A stretch of DNA of 64,000 bases, from the NCBI GenBank assembly GCA_009784825.1, contig WQXO01000002.1, positions 1 to 64,000 of the forward strand, read 5' to 3'. The first letter of the stretch is position 1. Every line of letters starts with the position of its first letter. The notes under the pieces are model-generated. The model did not search any database, was not told where the DNA came from, and saw nothing but the letters and a program-made list of their open reading frames with translations. The translations under genes were made by a program, and so were the position numbers. This document shows positions 8,539 to 16,332 of the stretch, one piece after another. The stretch comes from Oscillospiraceae bacterium. Lineage in GTDB: Bacteria > Bacillota > Clostridia > Oscillospirales > Ruminococcaceae.

Positions 8539-10228
8539 ATTCCTCCTCCTCGTTGACACCCGGATTCCTCGCAAGGAATTCAAAGCGTTCACGCTTGATA
8601 CCTGATTTAAGCATCTTTTCCTGTATTTTTTCCGACAGCTTACCCACTCGTTTATGCCGTCCGATAATTTCGAGAACCCGCCGAGTCCCCGGTTCTTCCA
8701 CAATATCCTCGATAACAAAACGGTAGATTTGGTTCATAATCGGCTTTAACCCATCCGACCCGATTACCTCAGAAACAGAGGTAACCTTTCTTGTTCCGTC
8801 AGCCAATTTTTCTTGGAATATAACAAACTTAACTGCCGCACATATATTCCGCAAGGCAAGCTCTGCAGGTTCGTTTGAAGCCATGAGATACGATGTCAAA
8901 AACCTCGATATTGCATCATCGTCACCCTCTGCGTGGAGCGTTGTGAAAAAATAATGCCCTGTTTGTGCCGCTCTTAACGCAGTAGCGAATTCACCCGGAG
9001 TACGCAGCTCTCCCGGCCCAATCCAGTGGGGGGACTGTCGCATTGCGTTAATAAGCAGGTTCTCCATAGTAGGGTCAGCCGAGGAAACCCCCTCATCATC
9101 GGGAATACACTCATACTGCAGCACGTCATTAACCACGATACCGTTTTCGATACGCCTCAACCGCATTTCCGAAGGGTTCTCAATGGTGATAACTCTCGAA
9201 AGCGGGTCAATCTCTCTGACAAGCAAGCCGTTTAACGTAGTCTTTCCACTTCCGGTGGGTCCTACCGTAATCCACGACAAATCCGCCTTTGGGATAAGCG
9301 ACAGCAACGCATACATTCCCTTGGAGAACGATTTATTCTTGAGCATATCCTCCGGCTCAATCTCACGCTTGCCGAACTTACGCAGAACAAACGCCGGCTG
9401 GTTATAGGGTGAAATCCCCGAATAAGTGGCGTTTACTCTATAACCCTCGATGGTTCTCGCATTAACCATCGGCGTTTTAGGTGTCAGCCGCATTTTAGAA
9501 ACACTGATTAACTTAGAAATAATCCGCTCCATATGCTCGGAATCACGGAACACATCACGGCATTTTAAGGTTTTTCCGCCGCTTTCGAGGAAAAGCTCCT
9601 TAGGCCCGTTTGCACGGATTTCATCAATCGAATCATCCTCAACATATTTCGTAATAGGCCCATAGTTCATGATTTCATTGGTCAGGTCGGCAACTAATTC
9701 CTTATGGCTATACCTGCCGCCTGCAGATTTGCGAACGCCCCCGTGCAGGTCTTTATAAACGAAGTCTTTAATATATTCCTTAGTTCGTTCCACCTTATCA
9801 CGTTCGTCACGGCGTTCCCGAAAGTTCTTGGCTATATAGTCCTGACACCGCTCTAAAGCATAACCGAAGCTGATGAAGTCATCGCTTTCCCCTCGTGTTT
9901 GCTCCTCATAGGAGATGTTCATGGCAATGCGATATTTCTTATTCGATTTACCGAATACAAAATCATGGGTATAATGTGTGGTATCCTTAGGCTTATCTAA
10001 TGTTTCCGTCGCCTTAAGGTTATACTCTTCCTGTGACAGACCGTTCTGACGCATGTTATCGAGCAGAAAATTTACACATTCCTTTTCCGCATCGATTAAT
10101 GTCGATTCAGTCTCCCCGAAAATCTCCCGAACGGTTTCAGCCGCACTCGTCGTCGAATAGCTTTCTGAATCTGCTAAATTAAACTTATGCTCCTCCTGCA
10201 GCTCACGAACAGCATCAATTGTCAGCAC
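8531..10228 (-). CDS. tadA: TadA/CpaF-type secretion ATPase
   Basis: A 565-residue hexameric ATPase of the type II/IV secretion superfamily that powers assembly of Flp-type fibres. Visible motifs are the N-terminal ATPase-associated domain (EIMNYGPITKYVEDDSIDEI), Walker A GPTGSGKTT, an Asp-box-like ITIENPSEMRL, Walker B region HWIGPGELRTPGEF and the His box AAQTGHYFFTTLHAEG. The usual Walker B sequence of CpaF is IRVGEVRGPE; here it is WIGPGELRTPGE, a conservative variant. The N-terminal 150 residues are less conserved and charged. The start is a GTG (10228) only two bases after the preceding stop. It is the energy source for the Tad half of this operon. Confidence 0.9.
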   Translation of the reverse strand: MLTIDAVRELQEEHKFNLADSESYSTTSAAETVREIFGETESTLIDAEKECVNFLLDNMRQNGLSQEEYNLKATETLDKPKDTTHYTHDFVFGKSNKKYRIAMNISYEEQTRGESDDFISFGYALERCQDYIAKNFRERRDERDKVERTKEYIKDFVYKDLHGGVRKSAGGRYSHKELVADLTNEIMNYGPITKYVEDDSIDEIRANGPKELFLESGGKTLKCRDVFRDSEHMERIISKLISVSKMRLTPKTPMVNARTIEGYRVNATYSGISPYNQPAFVLRKFGKREIEPEDMLKNKSFSKGMYALLSLIPKADLSWITVGPTGSGKTTLNGLLVREIDPLSRVITIENPSEMRLRRIENGIVVNDVLQYECIPDDEGVSSADPTMENLLINAMRQSPHWIGPGELRTPGEFATALRAAQTGHYFFTTLHAEGDDDAISRFLTSYLMASNEPAELALRNICAAVKFVIFQEKLADGTRKVTSVSEVIGSDGLKPIMNQIYRFVIEDIVEEPGTRRVLEIIGRHKRVGKLSEKIQEKMLKSGIKRERFEFLARNPGVNEEEEYD

Positions 10229-10230
10229 TA

Positions 10231-11082
10231 TTAACCCACCCCTAACACTAATTTTACTATTTTGTCCATTTCACGGGCAAAAATCTTGTTCACAAACATT
10301 GAGTCCCTTAAGTAGATTTTCCCGTCAACAGCGTTCTCCTGTGCGGCTTTAACATAAGGAAGCCTTGCGGCAATCTTCAGTTTTTCTCTATCCTCCGAAG
10401 CAGTAATCGAAAGATTGTTTAAAGAATTTTCATCAAACGCAAACTCCTGCTTGCGGGAAATAATAATGCTGTCGAAGTTCCTGATTTCATCGCACAGTTT
10501 CAACATATATTCAACCAATTTTTGAATGTTTCTCGGTGCGTCCACACGCTCCGACGCAACAAAAAAACCATTCTGACAATTCATCAACGCACCCACGCAA
10601 AACTCTAACGGCGGGTTATTGGGAATGTCAATCAAAACAATGTCAAACACTTCTTTTAATGCGGTAATCACCCTTTTCACATTGGGTATGCTGTAATTGA
10701 AATAATCCTCAATATCGTCATTAGGGCTTGCACTAATCAGAAATACATTTTCGTCATCGGTTTTTTGGGCAATTGATTTAACCTCCACCCGGTCACTGTT
10801 AAGCAAACGGATTAACCCGTCCCCTTTTTTCGGTGCTGAAACTCCCCCGAACCAATCGAACAGGTTTGGATAAAACACCTTAAAATCAACCACGCATACA
10901 GCCATACTTTTCTTTGACAGCAGGTAGGCTAAATTATTAATTATCTCACCGTTTTCAACAAAATCGCACACCGAAATAAACCCCGTCACTACCCCTTTCG
11001 GTTTGTCATAACCGACATCAGACGAAGCCACCTTGTCTATTACTCGGTTAATCCCTGCCCCTAATGTCCCCCGTCTATCCAT
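10231..11082 (-). CDS. CpaE/TadZ-like MinD-family protein without a P-loop
   Basis: A 283-residue protein with the fold pattern of MinD/ParA ATPases (VCVVDFKVFYPNLFDWF, FDIVLIDIPNNPP, NGFFVASERVDAPRN) but with no Walker A lysine motif near the N-terminus, where GFISVCDFVENGEIIN replaces it. TadZ/CpaE proteins position Tad machines and include members with degenerate nucleotide sites. The start overlaps the SAF gene by 22 bases and has GAGGTG upstream. A second, P-loop-containing relative is encoded at 11963-13225, so the two may pair as an active and an inactive subunit. That pairing is inference. Confidence 0.65.
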   Translation of the reverse strand: MDRRGTLGAGINRVIDKVASSDVGYDKPKGVVTGFISVCDFVENGEIINNLAYLLSKKSMAVCVVDFKVFYPNLFDWFGGVSAPKKGDGLIRLLNSDRVEVKSIAQKTDDENVFLISASPNDDIEDYFNYSIPNVKRVITALKEVFDIVLIDIPNNPPLEFCVGALMNCQNGFFVASERVDAPRNIQKLVEYMLKLCDEIRNFDSIIISRKQEFAFDENSLNNLSITASEDREKLKIAARLPYVKAAQENAVDGKIYLRDSMFVNKIFAREMDKIVKLVLGVG

Positions 11083-11966
11083 GACCGCACCTCAGTTTCA
11101 ATAGTAGGCAGGTTGTCAAACCCGTCATCACCGCTTGTTCTGCTTAATATAGTTATCAAAAAGTTCCCGCTTCCGATGGCGGCATTAAACGCCGCATACC
11201 GTTCCATATCCTCTGCCGTTCCCGCAAGAACCAACGCAGCAGGTTTAATGCTCGCTAAGAATTCCTTACTTTGCATAACCGATTCACGCTGCTTATCATC
11301 AAGCCGCATAACCTCTTTATACAATTCATAAACCGAGTTACCATTAGAGTTTAACATATCCTTAACAACAATCGAATCAAACAAAATATCGGTTTTAATA
11401 ACCGTACCGCTCCTCGGGTCGATATAATGGAACACCACTTCCTCGCCTAACAAGTCATACATATCCGCTTCATATGTAACACGAATGCGAATAACATCAC
11501 CCGGAAGAAGAATACTGCCGCCCGCCTCAATGAACTTGTACGGAATGGTAACAACCTCCTCCCCCTCGGAAAGGCTGTACAGCCATTCATTCCTTAACGG
11601 TTTTTCCTCTGTGAGCTGGTCCTTGTACAGAACAGTTTTGCCTCTTAAAAAATATGCAGAATATTTCCCATACACCTCTTCTTGAACATTCTCAAAAAGA
11701 ATCATTTCCTTTTCCACATATTCCGCACGAATTAAATCATACCGCTCCACATCATTTTCTGTAATCACAGAATTTGCGGGAATGTTACTTCTGATTCTCA
11801 CTACAGAAATCGTATCTCTCGCTGCACTGTCGGCATTGTTTAAAAACACGAAGGTTAAAAACAAAGCCAACAAGCTGACAACAATTGTTACGATTTTCAG
11901 TAAAAGGCGTTTCCCGCCGACAACGCCGCTTTCCTTTTTCTTGAACCCTGCATTGGATTTTTTCAT
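11061..11966 (-). CDS. CpaB/RcpC-like SAF-domain membrane protein
   Basis: A 301-residue protein with one N-terminal membrane helix (LLLKIVTIVVSLLALFLTFVF, about 19-39) followed by a SAF-type segment (IPANSVITENDVERYDL, then GKTVLYKDQL) and a beta-rich domain. This matches the CpaB/RcpC family that sits in Tad loci and is thought to stabilise the secretion channel. In a monoderm there is no secretin, so its partner is probably wall- or membrane-associated. Its start overlaps the upstream CpaE-like gene by four bases and has TAGGAG upstream. Family call is from the SAF pattern and context. Confidence 0.7.
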   Translation of the reverse strand: MKKSNAGFKKKESGVVGGKRLLLKIVTIVVSLLALFLTFVFLNNADSAARDTISVVRIRSNIPANSVITENDVERYDLIRAEYVEKEMILFENVQEEVYGKYSAYFLRGKTVLYKDQLTEEKPLRNEWLYSLSEGEEVVTIPYKFIEAGGSILLPGDVIRIRVTYEADMYDLLGEEVVFHYIDPRSGTVIKTDILFDSIVVKDMLNSNGNSVYELYKEVMRLDDKQRESVMQSKEFLASIKPAALVLAGTAEDMERYAAFNAAIGSGNFLITILSRTSGDDGFDNLPTIETEVRSWIDGGH

Positions 11967-13225
11967 CTTACTGCTCCTAACAGATTAAGCAACACTCGGT
12001 CATAAGCCTGCTTCATCCGATTATCTGTAAATATTATTGAAATATCACTTTCAATTTGCCTGTCAAAATGTTTTTCATAAGGCACACTCCCCGCTATCGG
12101 CATTTGGGTAGTGAAATCCTCGCAAAAGCCCTCGTTCACAATTAACTCACTCAATCGCTCGGGGGTAATCGGCTCACCGTCATATACCGATTCATCGTTA
12201 TACTTAGTGGCAATCAGCCTTGCCTTAGACGCAAAATAAGAAATGTCACTGCGGTTCTCATACCCGATTGAAATATTACGAACAGTCGAAAATGCCGAAT
12301 AGAGATTGTTTTCCATGCATAACGCCAATAAATCCGTGTTATTCAATAATGACGGAAACCGTGCCAGAGCGTCTAACGGGAAATCAACGACTATAAGGTC
12401 AAAATTATATTTCAAGGACGATACAAGCCCGATTAACTTCGACTCTGTGAAGTGTTGCTCAAGCAGCCTTTCCTCGTCAAAGTCATACCCTAAGGAGGTC
12501 AGCCACAGCCCATCAGAATTAACCGCCATAGTTTCATACTTGTGCGGCTGTGCCAAGAGCCTCACCAACGATGATGAAATAATCTCATCCTCATCAGCTA
12601 ACCTGTTAAATTCCCCGGAATAAAGATTAGCCGTCCTATAGTCGGTGTCCAAATCCACAAACATGGTGTTGAGATTTCGGGAAACAGCAGACAACGCCAC
12701 ATTAAACGCCGTACTCGTAACCCCTGAACCCCTGTGCCCCGTAAAAACAATCACCCTGCTTGATGTCCTGTCCAATTTCACATCATCGAGCGAATCGTCC
12801 AAGCTGTCGGTTTTCTTAGATTTAATGCCCCATTTCCTTTTCTTCTCGGTCACATTCTCTTTATTTGATGGCTCATTTAAAACAACAAACGCCTTATCCA
12901 AATCATCGTGTGAAGCCCGAAACCATTGGGAAACAATAACCGTTACCGATTTATTCGACGCTTCAAACAAATAGTCGCGGGTGATTACAATTATGTCGGG
13001 ATAAAACCCGGACAAATAATCCAAAACCCGCATATTAACGTCATTATCGGCGGACAACGCAGAATCCGTAACAATAACTCTGTCACAGGAAATAACATTC
13101 TCCTGTAAATGCTCGGTTATTTCACCGAGAGTGAGGGCGTTTTTATTGACCAAGGTATGCCGCTTTTTACCTATGTAATCGCCGACATATTGGTGTTCAA
13201 CGCCGGATAATAAAAAATATCTCAT
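11963..13225 (-). CDS. CpaE/TadZ-like MinD-family ATPase, first gene of the operon
   Basis: A 420-residue protein with an N-terminal receiver-like region of about 130 residues, a charged linker (about 130-160) and a MinD-type ATPase domain with the P-loop GHRGSGVTST, a switch LIVVDFPLDAL and a FVDLDTDYR strand. This is the CpaE/TadZ architecture that places the Tad machine in the cell. The start was set at the ATG at 13225; the longer GTG-started frame would overlap the promoter. The -10 box (13236-13241) is only ten bases upstream and there is no ribosome site, so the message is probably leaderless. It is the first gene of the joint Tad/type VII operon. Confidence 0.72.
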   Translation of the reverse strand: MRYFLLSGVEHQYVGDYIGKKRHTLVNKNALTLGEITEHLQENVISCDRVIVTDSALSADNDVNMRVLDYLSGFYPDIIVITRDYLFEASNKSVTVIVSQWFRASHDDLDKAFVVLNEPSNKENVTEKKRKWGIKSKKTDSLDDSLDDVKLDRTSSRVIVFTGHRGSGVTSTAFNVALSAVSRNLNTMFVDLDTDYRTANLYSGEFNRLADEDEIISSSLVRLLAQPHKYETMAVNSDGLWLTSLGYDFDEERLLEQHFTESKLIGLVSSLKYNFDLIVVDFPLDALARFPSLLNNTDLLALCMENNLYSAFSTVRNISIGYENRSDISYFASKARLIATKYNDESVYDGEPITPERLSELIVNEGFCEDFTTQMPIAGSVPYEKHFDRQIESDISIIFTDNRMKQAYDRVLLNLLGAVR

Positions 13226-13235
13226 ATCAAGATAA

Positions 13236-13244
13236 ATTATAGCA
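13236..13244 (-). promoter_or_regulatory. Extended -10 promoter of the Tad/type VII operon
   Basis: On the minus strand the sequence reads TTTGCTATAAT: a perfect TATAAT preceded by the TGn extension. The matching -35 region (CGATTA at 17 bases) is poor, as is typical of extended -10 promoters. The predicted start of transcription is 3-4 bases before the ATG at 13225. Confidence 0.6.
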
Positions 13245-13287
13245 AATCCACACAAAAATAATCGTTTGTTTTTGTTGGTTTGCACAG

Positions 13288-13316
13288 TTGATTATTGTTG
13301 CTTTATGTAATATAAT
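13288..13316 (+). promoter_or_regulatory. Sigma-A promoter of the Spo0A-like gene
   Basis: TTGATT (13288-13293), a 17-base spacer and a perfect TATAAT (13311-13316). It is divergent from the operon promoter 45 bases away, so the two could be controlled together. Confidence 0.75.
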
Positions 13317-13328
13317 AGTTACATAAAG
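13301..13328. promoter_or_regulatory. Perfect 10-base inverted repeat around the -10 box (operator)
   Basis: CTTTATGTAA (13301-13310) and TTACATAAAG (13319-13328) are exact reverse complements. The eight-base centre TATAATAG contains the -10 hexamer. A protein bound here would block the promoter of the Spo0A-like gene. It does not match the 0A box (TGTCGAA), so either the regulator has a new specificity or another protein binds. Confidence 0.7.
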
Positions 13329-13355
13329 TAATAAACAATGGGAGCTTACGACATA

Positions 13356-14144
13356 ATGAAAAACCTTAAAATCCTACTCATCGAAGATGAAACAGCAGAG
13401 TGCAAAGCGATAAGCAAATGCATAGAAAGTATATCGGAAATACAGCTTGTCGGTGTAACCAACAATATTGATAAAGCACTTGAGTATGTTACTGACTATC
13501 TGCCCGATGCAATAATCTTAGAAATCGAGCTGCACAAAGGTAAAGGCAACGGTATAACATTCATGGAAAAACTGCACTCCATGGAAACCGAAATAAAGCC
13601 ATATGTCTTGGTGACTACCTATAACACAAACGAGATTACATATGCCAAGCTGCGTGAGTTAGGGGTCGGTTTTATTTTCTCGAAGCATCAAAACGACTAT
13701 AGTGCGGGAGGGGTTATCAGCTTCCTTTTGTCAATGAAGAATGCCATTATGTCCCAAAGAGACAAGGCAGACACTGTTAGTGAGGTATTATTTTTAAACG
13801 ACAGAGAAGAAAAAATCAAGAAAATAATCAAAAGAATTAATATGGAATTTGATTTAATCGGTATCAACCCAAAGGTATTAGGGCGGATATATCTCACCGA
13901 GGGAATTCTCATCGCCATGACAAAAACGAGAGTTCAGCTTAGTAATGAAATTGCAAAAAAATTTGAAAAGTCAGTACCGAGTGTCGAACGTGCCATGCAA
14001 AACGCAGTTAATACAGCGTGGAAGGTTTCCCCTATCAAAGATTTAGCACAGCACTACACAGCAAGAATCCGCTCAGAAAAAGGCTACCCGACAGTTACGG
14101 AATTCGTGTTCTATTATGCCGAAAAAATCAAAAGCGATTTTTGA
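13356..14144 (+). CDS. Spo0A-like response regulator with Glu at the phosphoacceptor site
   Basis: A 262-residue regulator with an N-terminal receiver domain and a C-terminal Spo0A-type DNA-binding domain (SVERAMQNAVNTAW and YPTVTEFVFYYAEKI match the conserved Spo0A recognition and C-terminal segments). The receiver keeps the acidic pocket (LLIEDE), the Thr (VTTYN) and the Lys (FIFSKH), but the phosphoacceptor position reads ILEIEL, with Glu56 in place of Asp. Glu can mimic phospho-Asp, so it may be constitutively active. The start at 13356 has GGGAG eleven bases upstream and begins exactly at the receiver; the ATG at 13338 lacks a ribosome site. It is divergent from the Tad/type VII operon and is a likely regulator of it (inference). 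The master Spo0A is expected elsewhere. Confidence 0.82.
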   Translation: MKNLKILLIEDETAECKAISKCIESISEIQLVGVTNNIDKALEYVTDYLPDAIILEIELHKGKGNGITFMEKLHSMETEIKPYVLVTTYNTNEITYAKLRELGVGFIFSKHQNDYSAGGVISFLLSMKNAIMSQRDKADTVSEVLFLNDREEKIKKIIKRINMEFDLIGINPKVLGRIYLTEGILIAMTKTRVQLSNEIAKKFEKSVPSVERAMQNAVNTAWKVSPIKDLAQHYTARIRSEKGYPTVTEFVFYYAEKIKSDF

Positions 14145-14147
14145 ATA

Positions 14148-14189
14148 AATAAAACAGCGTTAAGGCTCTTACCTAAACGCTGTTTTATT
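14148..14189. terminator. Bidirectional terminator
   Basis: A perfect 14-base stem, AATAAAACAGCGTT (14148-14161) with its complement at 14176-14189, and a 14-base loop. A/T-rich tails on both sides let it serve both the Spo0A-like gene (plus) and the convergent kinase-like gene (minus). Confidence 0.85.
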
Positions 14190-14201
14190 AAGATGTAGTA
14201 A

Positions 14202-15896
14202 TTACATAAAAGCTAAACCTAAGTTTGCTTTGCGAAACTCTTCTGCAATACCCGGAATGTTATCCCAATCTCCCGGTGATAATATCTTATGGGGAGTTTC
14301 TTTTGCAAAGGTTTGTACCGCATTGAATATCTTCTTAACCCGTTTCATCAAAGCCGACAGCTCATCGGCAGAAAGCAGGTCGCAAAAATTGTGAGCTATG
14401 ATTTCAGGAGTCAACGCCATAATGCTTGATGCCGTTTTCACATCTAAATACGGGAGCTTAAGCTTACCGTTTTCGTCAAAGAGGTTGGCTTCGGAAGACA
14501 CACCAAAGCCTTTCGTAATGGTACCAAAGGCCATATCGTTGTCAATCCCCGTTATCTTAACCGTATCCTTGTTGCCTTCTTTTTTCAGATTAACAAAGAA
14601 GTTATAATCGTGACGGTCGGTCTGTGAACATATATAGTCCATGATAAAAAGCCGAGACCTTTCACGCATAAAATCGGGTGATTTTCTAATGACGTTCTGC
14701 TCTTCTTCAGAGTGTAATAATATTTCCTTGCCAATCGCCTCTTGCATGACAATACCTCTTCGTGTTTTGGTACCCTGCTTAACGTCAACCACTCTTGAAC
14801 GTGCAATCAAATCACCGGCACCGAGTATATCCGCCATTCGTGATGTAGCCACATTACGTGTTGAGAGAACGCTCCCCACTTTTATGCCGGCGTTTTCACA
14901 GGCAGTTTCACGGGCAAGGTTGCGTGCAATTGGCTTCATTATGGAATACATAGCTTTACAAAAATCAGTGTTCTCTAAAGCGGCTTCAAAGTTGTTGACT
15001 GTTTCCTTACCGTACATGATTTCATCAAGAGTTATAGCATTAAAAACGGCGTGAATCTCTTCTTTAATTTTGTTATCGGTAAGGTCTTTCATATCCGGTC
15101 TAAAAGCGAAGGACCCCGCCAACCCGTCAAAATAGCTCCGAAATTCCGCATCTTTAAAAAGCTCCTTAAACGCTTCAAACCCGTTTTCAAAGATAAAAAA
15201 TGTATCGGTTTTTTCAATTTCGCCGAGCTTTTTGTTAACAATCTCAGGGACTTCGTCGGCAGCCGTCCTTAAAACCTCGGTTTCCTTAAAGAATTGACGT
15301 TTGCCAACCTCATTCCCGATAACCAAAACATCACTTGTACCGGCACCTGCCTTGCTCGATTCCTCCTCCTTAACCTCAATCGTTTCTGTACGCATCATAT
15401 GGACAACAAAATGCCAATGTAAAGCCTTTAAGCTCGGCTTGCCGTCTCGCCAATAGTATTCGTTTTTGTTCAGCATTTCCACCGCCTTAGCATGAGTTTC
15501 GGATACAATCGAGTTTTCATACAAAGCTGACTCACGGAGAGCCTTAACCATTCTTACACGTTCCTCTCCCACCCGTGAATATTTCCATTTCGAGTCTTTT
15601 TTCGCCAAATACTCATCACAGGAATCTATAACCTTAATGTAAGAAGCTTTAATATCCATAAGAGAAACATCCTCTAAAGTGGAGTTGGTTCTGTGAAAGA
15701 GTTCCTGCACTCCCTCTTTGACCGCCTTAAACTCCGACGAGTCTTTCTTTGATAAAAATATGCTGCTTTTTTTACTGTCCATAATATCAGAATGCATAGT
15801 GAATGCCGGAACAAACTGTTCCTCATGAATGTCCTTCTCCACATGGTAACGCTGTGTCTCGACCTCTTTTTCCTCAAACTCCTTGAATATACCCAT
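14202..15896 (-). CDS. Kinase-like protein with PI3/4-kinase/HipA-type catalytic motifs
   Basis: A 564-residue soluble protein with no signal peptide or membrane helix. Near residues 426-435 it has TDRHDYNFFV and near 450-458 GIDNDMAFG. This is the arrangement of the catalytic loop (DRHxxN) and metal-binding segment (IDND.AF) in PI3/4-kinase-like and HipA-like atypical kinases. The N-terminal 250 residues are charged, helical and unrecognised. The gene is monocistronic, with its own near-consensus promoter (15936-15964) and ribosome site AAGGAG, and ends at the shared terminator. Its place next to a secretion operon makes an effector or a signalling kinase possible, but that is inference; the substrate is unknown. 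Confidence 0.5.
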   Translation of the reverse strand: MGIFKEFEEKEVETQRYHVEKDIHEEQFVPAFTMHSDIMDSKKSSIFLSKKDSSEFKAVKEGVQELFHRTNSTLEDVSLMDIKASYIKVIDSCDEYLAKKDSKWKYSRVGEERVRMVKALRESALYENSIVSETHAKAVEMLNKNEYYWRDGKPSLKALHWHFVVHMMRTETIEVKEEESSKAGAGTSDVLVIGNEVGKRQFFKETEVLRTAADEVPEIVNKKLGEIEKTDTFFIFENGFEAFKELFKDAEFRSYFDGLAGSFAFRPDMKDLTDNKIKEEIHAVFNAITLDEIMYGKETVNNFEAALENTDFCKAMYSIMKPIARNLARETACENAGIKVGSVLSTRNVATSRMADILGAGDLIARSRVVDVKQGTKTRRGIVMQEAIGKEILLHSEEEQNVIRKSPDFMRERSRLFIMDYICSQTDRHDYNFFVNLKKEGNKDTVKITGIDNDMAFGTITKGFGVSSEANLFDENGKLKLPYLDVKTASSIMALTPEIIAHNFCDLLSADELSALMKRVKKIFNAVQTFAKETPHKILSPGDWDNIPGIAEEFRKANLGLAFM

Positions 15897-15935
15897 AATT
15901 CTACTCCTTAAAATGTTGCTTACACTGTCATTGAA

Positions 15936-15964
15936 ATTATAACATTCGTTTTTCTTATTGTCAA
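15936..15964 (-). promoter_or_regulatory. Sigma-A promoter of the kinase-like gene
   Basis: TTGACA (15964-15959), a 17-base spacer and TATAAT (15941-15936): a full consensus match on the minus strand. The leader is about 35 bases. Confidence 0.85.
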
Positions 15965-16026
15965 TGTATTGCCCTGCAACTTAAACAAATCTTTAAACAA
16001 CGTCACCGAAGCAGAGTGGCAGCACG

Positions 16027-16066
16027 CAAAAAAACAGCACCGAGTGCAAACTCAATGCTGTTTTAT
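16027..16066 (-). terminator. Terminator of the tRNA-Ser transcript
   Basis: On the minus strand a 15-base stem (AAAACAGCATTGAGT with its G-U-containing partner) is closed by a TTGC loop and followed by a run of T. It ends the transcript that begins with tRNA-Ser 180 bases upstream. Confidence 0.8.
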
Positions 16067-16160
16067 TAAACGGGGAGAACGGTTCTGTATAAGAACCACA
16101 GCGAGCATGGGCGAATGAACATTGCGATTCGCTCAAATATTGCCCGCCGAGGCTCTCGGC
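16067..16160 (-). ncRNA. Folded 3' trailer RNA downstream of tRNA-Ser
   Basis: Between the tRNA-Ser 3' end and the terminator lie about 94 bases with several stems: CCGAG/CTCGG at once after the tRNA (16147-16159), GCGAAT/ATTCGC (16111-16132) flanked by competing GAGC/GCTC and GGGC/GCCC pairs, and GGTTCT/AGAACC (16081-16097). Terminators usually follow a tRNA directly, so this looks like a separate structured RNA or a processing leader. It does not carry the SRP RNA or tmRNA signatures I know. No convincing protein is encoded. Function unknown. Confidence 0.4.
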
Positions 16161-16249
16161 CGGACAGAGGGGGATTCGAACCCCCGGTACGCTATTAACG
16201 TACATACGATTTCCAATCGTACGCCTTAGACCAGCTCAGCCATCTGTCC
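16161..16249 (-). tRNA. tRNA-Ser (anticodon GGA)
   Basis: A class II tRNA with the acceptor stem GGACAGA/TCTGTCC, a D-arm with GGCTGAGCTGGTC, an anticodon loop TTGGAAA giving anticodon GGA, a long variable arm and GGTTCGAAT in the T-arm. The discriminator base is G, as expected for tRNA-Ser. The 3' CCA is not encoded. It is transcribed from its own promoter at 16304-16332. Confidence 0.97.
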
Positions 16250-16254
16250 AATAC

Positions 16255-16296
16255 AATTAATAATTAATAATTAATAATTAATAATTAATAATTAAT
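16255..16296. repeat. Six tandem heptamers (AATTAAT)
   Basis: Six perfect copies of a 7-base unit lie between the tRNA-Ser promoter and the tRNA, so they form most of the 5' leader of the precursor. A related array (ATTATTA-type) lies at 31600-31640 after another gene. Confidence 0.9.
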
Positions 16297-16303
16297 AAAT
16301 AGA

Positions 16304-16332
16304 ATTATATCACAAATACACGCTTATGTCAA
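16304..16332 (-). promoter_or_regulatory. Sigma-A promoter of tRNA-Ser
   Basis: TTGACA (16332-16327), 17-base spacer, TATAAT (16309-16304). The -35 box lies next to, and the spacer overlaps, the mutS stop codon (16324-16326). Confidence 0.88.

Noticed and set aside
13286-13337. A 0A box for the Spo0A-like regulator in its own promoter
   Set aside because: No TGTCGAA or TTCGACA is present; the palindrome found has another sequence.
14190-14212. A second half-site (TTACATAAAAG) of the 13301 operator at the end of the kinase-like gene
   Set aside because: It has one extra base, no partner half, and is explained by the codons and stop of the gene.
15993-16205. Open frame across the tRNA-Ser trailer
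   Set aside because: It overlaps the tRNA and the terminator and has no coding character.
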